Below, piece by piece: positions 18,162 to 27,441 of a stretch of DNA of 64,000 nucleotides (its first letter is position 1; each line of letters begins with the position of its first letter). A model generated the notes under the pieces. It was given only the letters and a program-made list of their open reading frames with translations, had not been told where the DNA came from and searched no databases. Source of the DNA: Streptomyces sp. DT2A-34 (GTDB taxonomy: Bacteria > Actinomycetota > Actinomycetes > Streptomycetales > Streptomycetaceae); contig NZ_JASTWJ010000001.1 in NCBI RefSeq assembly GCF_030499515.1, positions 9,032,001 to 9,096,000 on the forward strand. Reading direction: 5' to 3'. Position numbers and translations under genes: made by a program.

Positions 18162-18813
18162 CCGCGGGAGCATTGAAGGCTCGTGATCCTCCATATGCCC
18201 GCCGGTGGGTTGAGCCCAGTCAGGGTGGATTTGTCACCTGTCTTTCCCCACCTTTCCTTGATCTTCCTTGCCCTTCTGTCCCCCGCCTGTCCCCCGGACA
18301 GCCCCGGGACAAGCCCTCCCGCGAGTCCGACCTGCAGGAACTTTCCGTCGTCGCAGGTGGCGAGCAACGAACGATTCGATTGACTACCGCTTTCAGTTCG
18401 CGATTTCGGGGCCCAGTAACACCCACTGAGATTTCAGGCGCGATGTCGCGCGCTTGACGAGTGATCACTGGAGCCCTCATGCAAGGGCGACCCTGGGGAT
18501 CGCGGGCGATGATGTCGCCCGTACGCCGCCGGACGTCGGCGCCCGCCGCCAGGGCCAGGTGGGCGCGGGTCCCTTCGGGACGCGCGTGGCTGGGGGCCTT
18601 GCCGGCATGGTTATGAGCGCAGCTGAATGAGACGGAAACTGAGAACGAGAGGGCTCGGCACCTTCCGCAGACAGTAGGGGACAGGACTGCGTTGTTCTGG
18701 GCCTGCCGTCGTTGGAACCAGCCCGACGGGATCAATGTGAGCAGTCCGCGCACTGGCTTGCTGGGCTGCCTCGCAAGGCGACCTACGCCGATCTCCCGTG
18801 AGATCCTGGCAGC
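18162..18813. other. non-coding left end of the element
   Basis: No convincing gene in 650 bases. Two copies of the octamer TGTCCCCC lie at 18277-18284 and 18288-18295; a third occurs near the right end at 45078-45085. These may be arm-type integrase sites. Confidence 0.35.
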
Positions 18814-19452
18814 GTGTCTCGCCGTCAGCAACGTCCGGAGCCTGCACCGCAGTTCTTTGATGAGCAGATCGTCAATTGGTTGATCGACGAATGCAGGGAC
18901 GCGGGGAACCGCATCTCAACCCTCACAACTTCGGGTGACCGCATCATGGTGGGGAGCACGGTGATCGCTTTCCTTGCCACGGTCGCCGTCGGAGGAGGTA
19001 AGAGATACCTACTGATGTGGCTGCCGCTAGGCGTCGCCGTCGTCATCGTCTACGGGCTGTACCTGAACAACATGACGCGGACACTCATCGGGTACAAGAT
19101 CGGCCTCGAGAGGGAAATCGAAAGGCGAGTCGGTATCCCTCTGATCGCATGGCAGTCGCGCATCAACGTCCGTGCTGGCTCAAGCCACCACGTAAAGAGT
19201 GTGTTCGTGAAGTGCGGGGCGGTATATGCGGCGAGCGCAGGGCTCGCCCTCAACCAGGCGATTGACACGCTATCGCTAGGCGCCTGGGGGCGCGAGCGGG
19301 CATGGCTGCATGTCGCGCTCACAAGCGCCAGCATCGTGATCTGTACCGTGGTGATCGGTTACTGCCTCTGGATCCAAGAAGGCATGCGTGAGGCTGCGAC
19401 ACGGAGAGTCACAGACATGTTCGGCGGAGATAGGCAGCCCGGTGGTTCCTGA
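18814..19452 (+). CDS. small membrane protein of unknown function
   Basis: A 212-residue protein with about four hydrophobic segments, two near residues 48-85 (VGSTVIAFLATVAV; YLLMWLPLGVAVVIVYGL) and two near 130-190. Between them is an amphipathic stretch YKIGLEREIERRVGIPLIAW. The first ~45 residues are polar and helical. The layout of paired helices separated by a cytoplasmic segment recalls SLATT-type effector membrane proteins, but no partner enzyme is adjacent, so this is only a resemblance. GTG start, weak ribosome site. Confidence 0.55.
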   Translation: MSRRQQRPEPAPQFFDEQIVNWLIDECRDAGNRISTLTTSGDRIMVGSTVIAFLATVAVGGGKRYLLMWLPLGVAVVIVYGLYLNNMTRTLIGYKIGLEREIERRVGIPLIAWQSRINVRAGSSHHVKSVFVKCGAVYAASAGLALNQAIDTLSLGAWGRERAWLHVALTSASIVICTVVIGYCLWIQEGMREAATRRVTDMFGGDRQPGGS

Positions 19453-19862
19453 GAAGCTTGCGCCTTCACCGGCCTACAGCGCAGCAACTGCCACCCGGAC
19501 AGCCTGTAACACCGTCTGGACCGGCCATGGCGAATTTTAGCCATTCTCGATCGGTTGCGATGGGGTTATGGCGGCCAATTTGCCCATTTTGTGCCGATTC
19601 ATTTGAGGATCTGCACTGGGAGACGATCCACGCTGCTGCGGCGCCTCGCGGTGGCGCTGCTCGCGGTCTTGGTCACCGTCCGTAAGAAGCCAAGCTGGTT
19701 CAAGATCGAGTCTGTCTCGGGACGGCAGATGCTCATCCCCCCGAGGTCAAGCTGGCAACCACGAGCGGATAGCGGTTGATTCAGGAACCCCGCAGGGTAT
19801 GCCTGCATCCCAAGGGCAGGACACCCTGAATGGGCTGACTCGTCATGGCGTTGAGGGGACGC
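19453..19862. other. gap without recognisable gene
   Basis: No open frame here has convincing codon bias. GAGGGGA just before 19863 is the ribosome site of the next gene. Confidence 0.3.
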
Positions 19863-20250
19863 ATGTCTGGTCTCGGTCTGTCTGAAGCCGAAAGCATGCT
19901 GTGGGAGGCGTTTGTCACCGGCAGGGTAGTTGATCTCGGGGGTTCTGCTGGAGGGGCAACTCAGGGCGCTGACGGAGTCGTGCGGGCCGAGGTGATCGGG
20001 CGTCTTCTTCTGGGCGAACGCGAACCCGTGCCGGGATTCGTACCAGCTTTGCGTCTGCGGAACGCCGTCGTGTCAGGGGCGCTGGACCTGTCCGGCTGCG
20101 ACGTGCCGTACGCCGTGATCATGACCGACTGCAGCTTCCAGGAAGCCCTCCGGCTGGAGGCTGCCTCGACCAGGCTGGTCGATCTGAGCGGATCGCAACT
20201 GCCCGCCCTGCTGATGCAGGACGCACAGGTCGACGGGCCGCTCCGGCTAA
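19863..20250 (+). pseudogene. 5' part of a pentapeptide-like oxidoreductase-associated protein, cut by an IS
   Basis: The ATG at 19863 follows GAGGGGA. About 130 residues are coherent (LSEAESMLWEAFVTGRVVDL; VVRAEVIGRLLLG; LRLRNAVVSGALDLSGCDVPYAVIMTDCSF), resembling Streptomyces proteins often labelled membrane-associated oxidoreductase, with LDLSG-type repeats. After about 20250 the frame runs into IS-flank sequence and stops at 20363. The remainder is not found beyond the IS, so part was lost. Confidence 0.55.
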
Positions 20251-20323
20251 GCTTGTTCTTTATCTTCTGTCCGCGTCGTAGGGCGGGGACGGAAGGTGAA
20301 CCGCTCCGGGATCGGTGGAGGCT

Positions 20324-21265
20324 CTATGCGTTGGCTCCAGCCGCCGGTTGGGGCTGGTGTTGAGCGTAGTAGTTGGTTTCGTGCTCGTGGGGCGGGATGT
20401 CTCCGGTCGCGGAGTGGAGGCGTTGGTTGTTGAACCAGTCGACCCATTCCGCGGTGGCGAGTTCGACGTCGGCGAGGCCGTGCCAGGGCTTGCGGGGCTT
20501 GATCAACTCCGTCCTGTAGAGGCCGATCTGGGATTCCATGAGCGCGTTGTCCAGGGCGTCGCCGACGGTGCCGATCGAGGCGTCGATGCCGGCGTCGACG
20601 AGGTGCGCGGTGAACGCGAAAGACGTGTACTGACTGCCCGCATCCGAATGATGAATCAGCCCTGGTTCGGCGGGAGTTCCGGCGCGGTCGCGTCGCCACA
20701 AGGCCATGTCGAGGGCGTCCAGGACGAGCTTGGCCCGCTTGCTGGTGGCGGCGGACCAGCCCACGATCGTGCGGGAGAAGACGTCGACGACGAACGCGAC
20801 GTAGACGATCCCGGACCAGGTGGCGACATAGGTGAAGTCAGCCACCCACCGCTCGTTCGGCCGGGACGCGGTGAAGTCGCGTCCGAGCAGGTCACCAGCC
20901 CTGTCCTGGCCGTCGTCCCGGATGGTGGTGCGGATCTTCTTCCCGCGCCGGGCACCCTGAAGGCCCAGGTCGCGCATCAGCCGGGCGACGGTGCAGCGGG
21001 CCACGGGTATGCCTTCGCGGTGCAGCTGCCGCCAGACTTTTCGGACCCCGTAGACGCTGAAGTTGTCCGTGTGGATGCGGCTGATCTGCGTCTTCAGCTC
21101 CGCGTCACGGACCGCCCGGGCGCTGGGGGTGCGGTTCTTGGCGGCGTAGTAGGTGCTCGTCGCGATCTTCAGTCCGTGGCCGGTCAGGACTCGGCAGATC
21201 GGCTCGACTCCGAACACCTGCCGATGCTCGTCGATAAACGCTACGAGCGCTTCGACGGCCGGTCG
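20324..21265 (-). CDS. IS3-family transposase, orfB (DDE catalytic part)
   Basis: rve/DDE integrase-core protein. Start is approximate, since it is normally made by -1 frameshifting from orfA. Catalytic residues lie in WVADFTYVATW, HHSDAGSQYTS and ALMESQIGLY. N-terminal HTH_21-like region: YGVRKVWRQLHREGIPVARCTVARLMRDLGLQG. It appears intact. Confidence 0.85.
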   Translation of the reverse strand, partial: RPAVEALVAFIDEHRQVFGVEPICRVLTGHGLKIATSTYYAAKNRTPSARAVRDAELKTQISRIHTDNFSVYGVRKVWRQLHREGIPVARCTVARLMRDLGLQGARRGKKIRTTIRDDGQDRAGDLLGRDFTASRPNERWVADFTYVATWSGIVYVAFVVDVFSRTIVGWSAATSKRAKLVLDALDMALWRRDRAGTPAEPGLIHHSDAGSQYTSFAFTAHLVDAGIDASIGTVGDALDNALMESQIGLYRTELIKPRKPWHGLADVELATAEWVDWFNNQRLHSATGDIPPHEHETNYYAQHQPQPAAGANA

Positions 21266-21567
21266 AGCTCGGCCGCGAAGAAAGCGGATGCCGCCTTCAA
21301 GATCTCGTTGGCTCGCCGCAGCTCGGCGTTCTCGGCCTTCAGCCGCTTGATCTCCACGGCCTCCTCGGACGTGACGCCGGGCCGTCGGCCGCCGTCGACT
21401 TCGGCCTTGCGGACCCAGGTCCGCACCGTCTCGGCAGCGCCGATCCCCAGCTTGGCTGCGACCGCCTTCATTGCGGCCCACTCGGTCGGGTAGTCGGGAC
21501 GGATCTCCGCGACCATACGCACCGCACGCTCACGAAGCTCGGGAGGGTAGGGGGACGGACGTGCCAT
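21241..21567 (-). CDS. IS3-family transposase, orfA (DNA-binding part)
   Basis: A 108-residue HTH_Tnp_1 protein (PYPPELRERAVRMVAEIRPDY; ETVRTWVRKAEVD) with a C-terminal leucine-zipper-like helix (IKRLKAENAELRRANEILKAA). It overlaps orfB in a shifted frame, as usual for IS3 elements. Confidence 0.85.
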   Translation of the reverse strand: MARPSPYPPELRERAVRMVAEIRPDYPTEWAAMKAVAAKLGIGAAETVRTWVRKAEVDGGRRPGVTSEEAVEIKRLKAENAELRRANEILKAASAFFAAELDRPSKRS

Positions 21568-21617
21568 GACTCGATCCTCTCAGGGAATCGAGCCTCCATC
21601 AGACCCGGAGCGGTTCA

Positions 21618-22261
21618 ACCGCGGGTGGTGTGAACAGTGTGAGCACACGGCCCAGTGTCCCCTGGCAGGGACCGGTGCCGTGATGCCTAGTTGCGGTCTG
21701 CCTCCAGCAACTTCCTGCAGCCACAGCCTGTGCGGCGAGCGCCGCCGCGAATAGTGTGCCGCGTGCACTGAAGCCACTGGATGTAGAACGCCAGTCCGCG
21801 GAAACGGTCGGCATCGATGACCAGCGAGGTGAGCAAGCCATATCCGCCCAGTATCAGGGCAGTTAGGCCGTCGGCAGTGGCGGGCCTTCCGTTGAGGTGC
21901 ACGATTCCAACCGGTGGGGGCGGATGTCGCCGTTCGTGGAGGCTATCCCCTGCGGCCGTGCAGGCTCTGGTTAATCTTGAGCCCACCTGGCGCTCCGTCT
22001 CGCCGTGACGAAGAGGCGGAGCGCCCTTGAGCGAGGCAGCCAGCAGCTCGGATAGGACTCGGTTCACGTCACGGCCGTGCACGTCAGCCGTTCGTGGTGT
22101 CGTTGCTGGTCAGCGGCATGGTGATCTCGGCCAAGGTGCCGTTGTGATCACGCCAAGTTTGGCACACCTTCCGTCATTTCGAGCATTAGTTCGATAAATG
22201 TTGCCCTTGGCCAGGTGTTCGGACGTGAGGTCTGGCACCACGTGAGTTCGGGGGTTCCACG
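21618..22261. other. remnant region between IS3 and the DNase gene
   Basis: A minus-strand open frame at 21687-22082 (131 codons) has a coherent core (GIVHLNGRPATADGLTALILGGYGLLTSLVIDADRFRG) but no family I recognise. At 22085-22165 on the minus strand, a fragment GTLAEITMPLTSNDTTNG followed by a stop looks like the tail of another lost gene. Both are probably debris. Confidence 0.3.
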
Positions 22262-23686
22262 ATGGATAGAACGTGGCTGTGCCACATAGGTAGACGGATG
22301 TTGACCATAGGGACGGCGATCGGCGTCCTGTCGGCGGCGGCACCGTCCTTGGCGAACGCGGACGGTGCCGCTGATCTGCGCGTCGAGTCGTACGTGCTGC
22401 CGTCGGGCGCGGCGAAGCCGTCCTTGACGGAGTTGCAGAGCGGTCGCGGCATGGAACGCCTGCGTGAGCTGGCGCGGAAGGCAGAGCCGGGGGCGCGGCT
22501 GGCTCAGGAAACGGTGGGTCCTGCTGCCTCTTACGCGCCGCTGTCGCGGCGAGCATCGGGTTCGGTGCCGGTCACTGAGACCGCGGGCGTCCGGTCGTCG
22601 GTGGGGACGCGTGCTACGGCTCCGGAGCCGGCGCGGACGATGAGCTACGACGAATGCGTGAAAGGCCTGGGCAGCGACAAGAAGTTCTTCGTCAAGTCCC
22701 GGTTCGCGGTGTGCAACGGGGCATCGTTCGTGCAGACATGGCTGCTGCAGGGTCGGCCGTCCGGCCAGAGCGCGTTCAATGTCCGCGTGGTCGGGACGAT
22801 CGCCAAAAACAGCCGCACCATCAACTTCCAGTACTACTTCACCGACTTCGTAGAGACCGGCAGGACCGGCTCCTCGGCCATGCCGATCACCACCAAGGGG
22901 AATATCCCGCAAAGCTGGCCGTCCGGGGTGCGCTACACCCGCGGTGGGAACATGCCGGGGACCAAGACGTTCGCCCAGCTCAAGGCGATGCGGACGTTCA
23001 CGGAGACGGTGACCGCGAAGCCCGGGCAGGGCAGCAGCGGTTCCACGGACCTGATCTTCGCGGTCTATGAGCCGGCCATCAGCTACACACCACCCGCACC
23101 CTGGGCGCTGAACGGGGCAACGGGCGGAAAGTTGTTCATGCTCGCGCCGCGCTGGGACGCGGCGAAGTACCTGGCCAACTCCACCGGCGGCGGCAACCCC
23201 GACAGGAAAGGCGCGGCGACCTTCAGCTACGTGCCGACGATGACGTACAGCGCGAAGCCAGGAGCCGACGAGCGCGCGGTGGCACAGCACATCAAGACCG
23301 CGTTCACGAAGCCAGAGGACACCAAGCCGTACATGTCGGCGAAGAAGGTGCCCGGCCAGACGGCGAAGGATCCGCTGCACCGTACGGTGAGCAAGGCTCG
23401 TAGGGACGACAACCGCAAGGCAGCGGTCAAGCAGTGCAAGCGGTATTGGGGCGCCGGCTACACCCAGGGTGGTGCTCTCGAGTGCGACGAATACCCCTTC
23501 GCCACCACCTACGAGGGGGCGGCTGAGCACGACTACGACCCGGATGCGAAGAAGTTCAACTTCTCCGTCAAGCCGATCCCGAAGGACGACAACGGGGCCG
23601 GAGGCAACATCCTGCTCAGCTTCTACGCCAAGAACCGGATCATCGACGGGATGGACGACGGCTTCATCGTGAAGATCGTCTCCTGA
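22262..23686 (+). CDS. secreted NucA/NucB-type deoxyribonuclease
   Basis: A 474-residue exported protein. A basic start and hydrophobic stretch (MLTIGTAIGVLSAAAPSLANA) form a signal peptide. The long middle (about residues 130-330) looks like an adhesive or structural beta domain (INFQYYFTDFVETGRTG). The last ~90 residues match the NucA/NucB nuclease fold: CKRYWGAGYTQGGALECDEYPFA carries the DEYPFA catalytic motif, followed by NGAGGNILLSFYAKNRIIDGMDDGFIVKI. It probably degrades DNA outside the cell or in competitors. A convergent acidic protein lies immediately downstream. Confidence 0.8.
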   Translation: MDRTWLCHIGRRMLTIGTAIGVLSAAAPSLANADGAADLRVESYVLPSGAAKPSLTELQSGRGMERLRELARKAEPGARLAQETVGPAASYAPLSRRASGSVPVTETAGVRSSVGTRATAPEPARTMSYDECVKGLGSDKKFFVKSRFAVCNGASFVQTWLLQGRPSGQSAFNVRVVGTIAKNSRTINFQYYFTDFVETGRTGSSAMPITTKGNIPQSWPSGVRYTRGGNMPGTKTFAQLKAMRTFTETVTAKPGQGSSGSTDLIFAVYEPAISYTPPAPWALNGATGGKLFMLAPRWDAAKYLANSTGGGNPDRKGAATFSYVPTMTYSAKPGADERAVAQHIKTAFTKPEDTKPYMSAKKVPGQTAKDPLHRTVSKARRDDNRKAAVKQCKRYWGAGYTQGGALECDEYPFATTYEGAAEHDYDPDAKKFNFSVKPIPKDDNGAGGNILLSFYAKNRIIDGMDDGFIVKIVS

Positions 23687-23696
23687 CGTGACCAGA

Positions 23697-23728
23697 GGCG
23701 GGGGTGGCTTGGTAGGACCGCCCCCGCC
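23697..23728. terminator. bidirectional terminator hairpin
   Basis: GGCGGGGGTGG (23697-23707) pairs with CCGCCCCCGCC (23718-23728), one G-U pair, 10-nt loop. It separates two convergent genes. Confidence 0.7.
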
Positions 23729-23735
23729 GTCACGT

Positions 23736-24203
23736 TCAGGACTTGGCGGGCCAGAACTGCACGAGGTACTCCTCCACACCCTCACCCGTGCCCTCGTCCT
23801 CCGACAATGCCGCAGCCTCGGCACGGCCGGTGCAGCTCACGCGCACGCGCCACGAGCCGCCGGAGGCCGCGAGCGTGATCACATCATCGGCTCGTCCCAG
23901 GCCCATGGACCACACGGCCACCTCGCCGCTGATTGATTCGAAGTCGGCCTCAGCCTGCTCGTCCCAGTCCGCGGGGTCCTGAGCGGGCGGCTGCCCATCC
24001 CACACCTCAACCTCGACCGAAGCGGTGTGGGTGTGGCCGGCGCTGTAGATGTCGAGGCGTCCAGGAAAGGCGTTCAGGAACACGCCCTGCTGGAAGTCGT
24101 CCGGGAACGGGACCGGCAGCTCGCCGTCGTCGGACTCCTGCAATCCGAATGCGTGGTAACCCACGTCCGCATCGAGATGTTGTTGCCGGACAAGCGCGGC
24201 CAT
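23736..24203 (-). CDS. small acidic protein of unknown function
   Basis: A 155-residue, strongly acidic protein with beta-rich character (LDIYSAGHTHTASVEVEVWDG; WRVRVSCTGRAEAAALSEDEG). No signal peptide and no family recognised. It lies 50 bp from the secreted DNase in convergent orientation. Its acidity and position would suit a nuclease inhibitor, but this is a guess. Confidence 0.6.
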   Translation of the reverse strand: MAALVRQQHLDADVGYHAFGLQESDDGELPVPFPDDFQQGVFLNAFPGRLDIYSAGHTHTASVEVEVWDGQPPAQDPADWDEQAEADFESISGEVAVWSMGLGRADDVITLAASGGSWRVRVSCTGRAEAAALSEDEGTGEGVEEYLVQFWPAKS

Positions 24204-24339
24204 ACGAGCCCCTCCAACGTCACAAGCGACTGGTCATCGTGGTGATCGTAGGCGGATGTTTCCACCTTCGTGGCCGTCCAGGAGCGGTGCAATGGAGGCA
24301 TGCTCGGCCTGCCGTTGTGACATTCGACGCGCCGCGGCA

Positions 24340-25212
24340 TTAACCGAGCCAGTCGAAGCGCAGGTCACGGATCATGACGTCGACGTCGAGGCCACGCCCG
24401 TCGCAGAACGTCTTGAGGCAGTCCATCACAAAGACGTCCTCTTCTCCCTGCCGAGTGGTCGTCTCCACCCACGCACGGCGCTCGCTGTCGTCCCGGTCCC
24501 AGACGACCAGCCCGTGGCGCTCCAGCGTGTCGAGGTGGTCGACCATCTCGACTCCTGTCAATCCGATGGCGCGCTGGAGCTCACGAACGGGCATGCCGTA
24601 CGCCGGATCGCCCAGGTGCTGCATGCGGCTGCACGGTTCGCCGCGTCGGAGCAGGACGCCGAGGACACTGCGGTCTGCAAGTGGAAGGTCTCGCAGCACC
24701 GCAATCGGTGAGTCGAGTTGCTCACGGAGAGCGGAGATCTGCTCACCCCGATCCTCGGTGATGCCTGCCCAGCCGAGATCCTCGGCGAGGATCGTGAGCG
24801 TCAAAGTGCCATGAACCTGCTGGTTCTTCGCGATATCAACCAGGGTGTGCTGTAGGCGCGTGGCTGCACTCGCAAAGGGTGCTTCGTGATCTGCCTTGAT
24901 CTGCCGCAATCGCTCAACCGGGTAGGCCACCACGTCGTCGCTCAGGACGTGGCAGGGGGAGCAGAGCAGCATCAGGTTGTCGTAGTGACGGCGCTGCTCG
25001 TCGGTCTGGTCCGGGTTGTAGCGTTCCCCGCCCTTTTCCGCGGCTTCGATGTGGGCGACTTGACCGATGAGCTTGCCGTGTTTGCCTATGATCCGGCCGT
25101 CACAGGTCGGGCATAGCGCACTCGTTGCCGGAGTGCGCGAAGAGCCGTCGAAGGGTGGCTGTGGTGGGCTTCTTTCGGGCCATGCAGACAGTGTTGCAGT
25201 GGGCTCTGACAT
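24340..25212 (-). CDS. HNH-endonuclease-domain protein
   Basis: A 290-residue protein. The N-terminal part has an HNH zinc-finger nuclease domain: CPTCDGR, the HIEAAEKGGERYN core and NLMLLCSPCHVLSDD, giving the paired CxxC ligands and catalytic His. The C-terminal half contains a winged-helix-like segment (MPVRELQRAIGLTGVEMVDHLDTLERHGLVVW). This resembles stand-alone HNH proteins of defence islands and phages. ATG 25212 with GAGGA upstream is preferred; the frame extends to 25452. Confidence 0.75.
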   Translation of the reverse strand: MSEPTATLSAWPERSPPQPPFDGSSRTPATSALCPTCDGRIIGKHGKLIGQVAHIEAAEKGGERYNPDQTDEQRRHYDNLMLLCSPCHVLSDDVVAYPVERLRQIKADHEAPFASAATRLQHTLVDIAKNQQVHGTLTLTILAEDLGWAGITEDRGEQISALREQLDSPIAVLRDLPLADRSVLGVLLRRGEPCSRMQHLGDPAYGMPVRELQRAIGLTGVEMVDHLDTLERHGLVVWDRDDSERRAWVETTTRQGEEDVFVMDCLKTFCDGRGLDVDVMIRDLRFDWLG

Positions 25213-25336
25213 CACAGGCTTGTCCTCGTCTACCAGTCGATGCGCGCGAGATGCGGCCATGGACCGGTTACGGGTCACCCAGAACGCGCAGTGTTCGCCC
25301 CATGCGCCCAGCGTTCGCGCACCTAGGGTCAAGATT

Positions 25337-25912
25337 ATGAGCGTGCACCAGGACTCCTGCCGCGTACGGATCGCTGCAGCCCCCGGGGAGGGGGCAGTCA
25401 TCGAAATCGACGGCCACAATGTGGCCTCTGCGGTGGAGGCGTACCGAATCACTCAGACAGTCGACGAAGGGCCCGAGGTCACTCTGTTTGTGCAGCAGGG
25501 CTGGCGTGGCATGGAGTTCGACGGGTTGGCCGAAGTCGTTGTGGAGCCCGCAGACGTACAGCATGTGGTCATCGGCTTCCTGGATGCGGTCGACTGGCGG
25601 AGGCTCGACGAGGCTGTTTTGGAGCGGTCCGACTTGGACGGGGCGCCGGGTGAGCTGACGCGAGGTGTGTTGGCGCAGCTGAAGGAGTGGGCTGCGGTTG
25701 CTTGCTCAGTCCGCGATCGCCCGGTTCGCGGAGCGGCACCTGATGCCGGACAAGGTGGAGGTCACTCGCGGCAGCGGCGACGACATGCTCGATCCCGAGA
25801 CCGGCGACCTGATACCGGTGCTGCCGACGGTCGTGTATGCCGACCAGGCCGGTCTGTACGGGCATCAGGAACGCATCCGCAGCAGGGGCGGACACGATGG
25901 CGCCTGGGTTGA
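25337..25912 (+). CDS. phage-type hypothetical protein, 3' end probably damaged
   Basis: The ATG at 25337 opens about 120 coherent residues (SVHQDSCRVRIAAAPGEGAVIEIDG; VTLFVQQGWRGMEFDGLAEVVVEP; LTRGVLAQLKEWAA). After about 25700 the frame overlaps the next gene by 215 bases and becomes Arg-rich and unconvincing, so a stop has probably been lost by a small deletion or frameshift. Its place just before the DUF6093 gene suggests a phage head gene. Confidence 0.5.
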   Translation: MSVHQDSCRVRIAAAPGEGAVIEIDGHNVASAVEAYRITQTVDEGPEVTLFVQQGWRGMEFDGLAEVVVEPADVQHVVIGFLDAVDWRRLDEAVLERSDLDGAPGELTRGVLAQLKEWAAVACSVRDRPVRGAAPDAGQGGGHSRQRRRHARSRDRRPDTGAADGRVCRPGRSVRASGTHPQQGRTRWRLG

Positions 25913-26117
25913 GGAAGTACGGCCGGGCTACCGGATGCTGCTACCGCTCACGGCGCCGGAGGTGTGGGAGAACGACACCGTCCTGGTCGTTGAAGCCCGT
26001 GACGAGCAGGCCGTGGGCCGTACGTATCGGGTGACCGCGCTCGGTGAGGTCTCGTCCTTCCCTGTTCTGCGTACCGTGTGGTTGGAGGAGCACAACCGGA
26101 AGCTGGCCGCCCGGTGA
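25698..26117 (+). CDS. DUF6093-like phage head-tail protein
   Basis: A 139-residue protein similar in layout to DUF6093 proteins of actinophages: a helical start (LAQSAIARFAERHLMPDKVEVTR) and then a beta barrel ending YRVTALGEVSSFPVLRTVWLEEHNRK. It probably sits at the head-tail joint. The TTG start is uncertain. The stop overlaps the GTG of the gp10-like gene. Confidence 0.6.
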   Translation: MLAQSAIARFAERHLMPDKVEVTRGSGDDMLDPETGDLIPVLPTVVYADQAGLYGHQERIRSRGGHDGAWVEEVRPGYRMLLPLTAPEVWENDTVLVVEARDEQAVGRTYRVTALGEVSSFPVLRTVWLEEHNRKLAAR

Positions 26118-26221
26118 GTGGCGTCTTCCAGAATCCGACCGAGCTTGCGGCGGCCTTGGAACGCGGTGGTGACCTTCCCCTCGTAGCGTAGAGATCGTGA
26201 CTGCAGGGGAAGTTGGGAGTC

Positions 26222-26512
26222 ATGGCGGAGAAGAGGCGGAAGTTCGACGCAGAGTTCCGTGAGGGGGCTGTACGGATCGTGACCGAGACCGGGAAGTCGG
26301 TCGCGCAGGTTGCGAGGGACCTGGGGATCAACGAGACGACGCTGGCGAGCTGGGTGTCGCGGGCTCGGAGGTCCGCCGGGGCCGGGGCGGTGGGCGAGAG
26401 CGAGGAGCTCGCGCGGCTGCGGCGGGAGAACGCCCAGTTGAAGAAGGACGTCAAGGAGCTGGGGATGGAGCGCGATGTCCTCAAACGCTGCATGGTCTTG
26501 TGGGTGAAGTAG
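26222..26512 (+). CDS. IS3-family orfA, copy 1
   Basis: DNA-binding transposase subunit (KFDAEFREGAVRIVTETGKSVAQVARDLGINETTLASWVSRAR) with a zipper-like C-terminus (LRRENAQLKKDVKELGMERDVLK). It overlaps orfB in another frame at 26500-26512, the likely site of programmed frameshifting. Confidence 0.88.
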   Translation: MAEKRRKFDAEFREGAVRIVTETGKSVAQVARDLGINETTLASWVSRARRSAGAGAVGESEELARLRRENAQLKKDVKELGMERDVLKRCMVLWVK

Positions 26513-27441
26513 CTGAGGCGGACCCGGCGGTGCTCGTCGGGGTGATCAGTGACCAGAAGACCGGGCACAACATTTCGCACCGCATCTCCTGCCGGGCACT
26601 GGGTGTGTCGGAGGCGTGGTTCTACAAGTGGCGCCGTCGGCCCGATGAGCCGACGAAACGCGAGATCAGACGGGGTGAACTGGCCGAGCGGGTCCGCTAC
26701 TTCTTCGACCGCTCGGGCAAGACGTACGGTTCGCCGCGGATCACGCTGGATCTGTGGGAGGAGGGCTGGCAAGTATCGCAGAACACCGTCGCCGAGATCA
26801 TGGCCGAACTCGGTCTGCAGGGCCGCAAACCGCCACGCCGACGCCGTTCGCTGACCCGTCCCGGCAAGCGGAAAACCGCTGGTGACCTGGTACGGCGCAA
26901 GTTCGACGCGATCGCGCCCGACGTTTTGTGGTGGGGCGACATGACGGAGATCGACACCGGTGAGGGCAAGCTCTACCTCGCCTCTGTCCACGACGCCTTC
27001 TCCCGCCGGGCCCTGGGCTACGCGATGGGTCGGCGGCATGATGCCGCGCTGGTCAGCGCAGCCCTGCAGATGGCGATCGCAACGAGAGGCGGCCAGGTCG
27101 ACGGCGTCATTTTTCACACGGACCGCGGCAGCGAGTACACGTCCGAGGCGTTCCAGCAGTTGTGCGGCCGGTGGGGCGTGGTGCAGTCGATGGGACGCGT
27201 CGGGTCGGCCCTGGACAACGCCGCCGCGGAGTCGTTCCACTCGGTCCTCAAGGTCGAGTACGTCCACCGGCACACCTTCGCCACCCGAACCGAGGCGAGG
27301 CTGAAGACCGCCACCTGGATCGCGGACTTCTACAACACGAAACGGCGACACAGCGCGGCCGGCGGGAAACCGCCCGTCGAGTTCGAACGGATCATCCAGC
27401 AAGCGCGGACCCGGACCGATCAGGAGAGCCGGACCGCATAA
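26500..27441 (+). CDS. IS3-family orfB transposase, copy 1
   Basis: A 313-residue DDE transposase. Catalytic residues lie in WWGDMTEIDTGEG, IFHTDRGSEYTS and AAAESFHSVLKVEYV; HTH_21 region GVSEAWFYKWRRRPDEP. Intact and presumably active. Confidence 0.9.
   Translation: MGEVAEADPAVLVGVISDQKTGHNISHRISCRALGVSEAWFYKWRRRPDEPTKREIRRGELAERVRYFFDRSGKTYGSPRITLDLWEEGWQVSQNTVAEIMAELGLQGRKPPRRRRSLTRPGKRKTAGDLVRRKFDAIAPDVLWWGDMTEIDTGEGKLYLASVHDAFSRRALGYAMGRRHDAALVSAALQMAIATRGGQVDGVIFHTDRGSEYTSEAFQQLCGRWGVVQSMGRVGSALDNAAAESFHSVLKVEYVHRHTFATRTEARLKTATWIADFYNTKRRHSAAGGKPPVEFERIIQQARTRTDQESRTA

Larger units (their letters stand above)
20297..21617. mobile_element. IS3-family insertion sequence (about 1.32 kb)
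   Basis: Imperfect terminal inverted repeats: TGAACCGCTCCGGG at 20297 onward pairs with the complement of the sequence ending at 21617, and both continue to TGGAGGCTC. It encodes orfA and orfB on the minus strand. No clear target duplication is visible, so the true ends may differ by some bases. Confidence 0.7.

Noticed and set aside
14853..18194. Very long minus-strand open frame (over 1100 codons) opposite sbcC
   Set aside because: It is the antisense of sbcC in GC-rich DNA; composition is Gly/Arg/Ala-rich with no domain, while the plus strand has clear SbcC motifs.
18100..18200. tRNA gene as attachment site
   Set aside because: No tRNA-like sequence at either junction; the duplicated DNA is the sbcC coding end.
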